From contig DAOTZS010000029.1 in assembly GCA_034434335.1 (NCBI GenBank), positions 1-16,044 of the forward strand: a stretch of DNA of 16,044 nucleotides, written 5' to 3'. The position numbers were made by a program, and so were the translations under genes. Below, one piece after another: positions 15,527 to 16,044 of this stretch (its first letter is position 1; each line of letters begins with the position of its first letter). The stretch is from DAOTZS01 sp034434335 (lineage in GTDB: Bacteria; Chloroflexota; Anaerolineae; CG2-30-64-16). Below the pieces are notes generated by a model, which was not told where the DNA came from, made no database searches, and saw nothing but the letters and a program-made list of their open reading frames with translations.

Positions 15527-16044
15527 TCACCTCCGGTTTTCAAAACGGAATCCGTGCCCCCGCATGGTCACCAGATACTGGTGTTCTGGGTCCAGTTCGG
15601 CCAGCCGCTCGCGCAGGCGCCTTACCAGCGCATCAATAGACTGCTCAGAAACTGCTCCCTCCACTGCATCTGACCACACGGCCCGCACGATCTCATCGCG
15701 GCTGACCACGCCAGGGGTGCTATACACCAGCTCTAGCAGGCGGTATTGTTGCGCCGAAAGGGGGGGTTCCAGGAGACGGTTGTTGATCCATACCTGATGG
15801 GTAGCTTTATCCAGCCGCAAGCCTTTCTTGCCGGGCTCTTCGAAGATCAGCGGCGCGGTGGCTCCGGCGTCAACAAAAGCGAGCTTGTAGCGCAGAGCGA
15901 TCTGGATCTCATCGCCGTCGCGCAGGGGCTGCGGGCCGATTAGCTCGCGGCCGTTGAGGTGCGTGCCGTTCTTACTGCCCAGGTCTTCGATCTCGTAATG
16001 GTCTCCACACCACAGGATACGCGCGTGCAGCCGTGAGACCTGGC
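15527..16044 (-). CDS. FHA-domain plus winged-helix (OmpR-type) DNA-binding protein, N-terminus outside the window
   Basis: Reading backwards from 16042, 171 codons end in a TGA at 15529-15527. The visible N-terminal part is a forkhead-associated phosphothreonine-binding domain: VSRLHARI, YEIEDLGSKNGTHLNG, then LRDGDEIQIALRYKLAF. After a short linker (EEPGKKGLRLDKA) comes an OmpR/PhoB-like winged helix: LSAQQYRLLELVYSTPGVVSRDEIVRAVW, then SEQSIDALVRRLRERL and VTMRGHGFRFE. Such proteins are likely controlled by a serine/threonine kinase, the FHA domain reading phosphorylation and the winged helix binding DNA; this is inferred from domains. The gene is cut by the window edge, and shorter TTG-start forms within it are not real starts. 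Targets are unknown. Confidence 0.88.
   Translation of the reverse strand, partial: QVSRLHARILWCGDHYEIEDLGSKNGTHLNGRELIGPQPLRDGDEIQIALRYKLAFVDAGATAPLIFEEPGKKGLRLDKATHQVWINNRLLEPPLSAQQYRLLELVYSTPGVVSRDEIVRAVWSDAVEGAVSEQSIDALVRRLRERLAELDPEHQYLVTMRGHGFRFENRR

Noticed and set aside
15451..15543. N-terminal extension of HemW from a TTG at 15543
   Set aside because: The extension has no family similarity and overlaps the end of the upstream regulator; HemW proteins normally begin a few residues before YIHIPFC.

Overview
The window is GC-rich bacterial chromosome around a replication origin. The lineage is probably Chloroflexota of the Anaerolineae or Caldilineae kind. That guess rests on gene style (a DNA-binding regulator fused to an FHA domain, many cobalamin-dependent radical SAM proteins, RtcB) and GC-rich intergenic hairpins; no rRNA or other marker is present to confirm it.

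Layout. The left edge holds the last 48 codons of a ClpB-type chaperone (+). A 21-bp perfect hairpin separates it from a long minus-strand block that runs away from the origin. Read in the direction of transcription, that block is: a SufR-like iron-sulfur regulator (start about 11582), moaA, a 191-bp miniature transposable element, an A-type Fe-S carrier (erpA-like), rtcB, a B12-binding radical SAM protein, a 357-bp gene-free stretch rich in hairpins, then four tightly packed radical SAM genes (B12-type, B12-type, SPASM-type, B12-type). To the right lie a 0.8-kb gene-poor region with two good sigma-70-type promoters, dnaA (+), a 24-bp hairpin, oriC with four DnaA boxes, a second 146-bp copy of the miniature element, hemW (-), and a truncated FHA plus winged-helix regulator (-).

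How the genes fit together. Seven radical SAM enzymes (four B12-type, one SPASM, MoaA, HemW), one Fe-S carrier and one Fe-S-type regulator lie within 16 kb. The five clustered radical SAM proteins come with no other enzyme class, transporter or recognisable precursor peptide, so their substrate is unknown; they are the best candidate here for an undescribed pathway. The 5' part of that set (erpA-rtcB-radical SAM) has operon-like spacing with an RNA ligase.

The clearest new structural observation is a non-autonomous element present twice. Its ends start GTAA, the inverted repeats are 12 bp, and the copies are flanked by 8-bp target duplications. These are the features of IS66-family ends, so it is best read as an IS66-type MITE. 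One copy sits in the leader of the Fe-S carrier gene and the other beside oriC. Three very long perfect hairpins with 3-nt loops form a second recurring structural theme.
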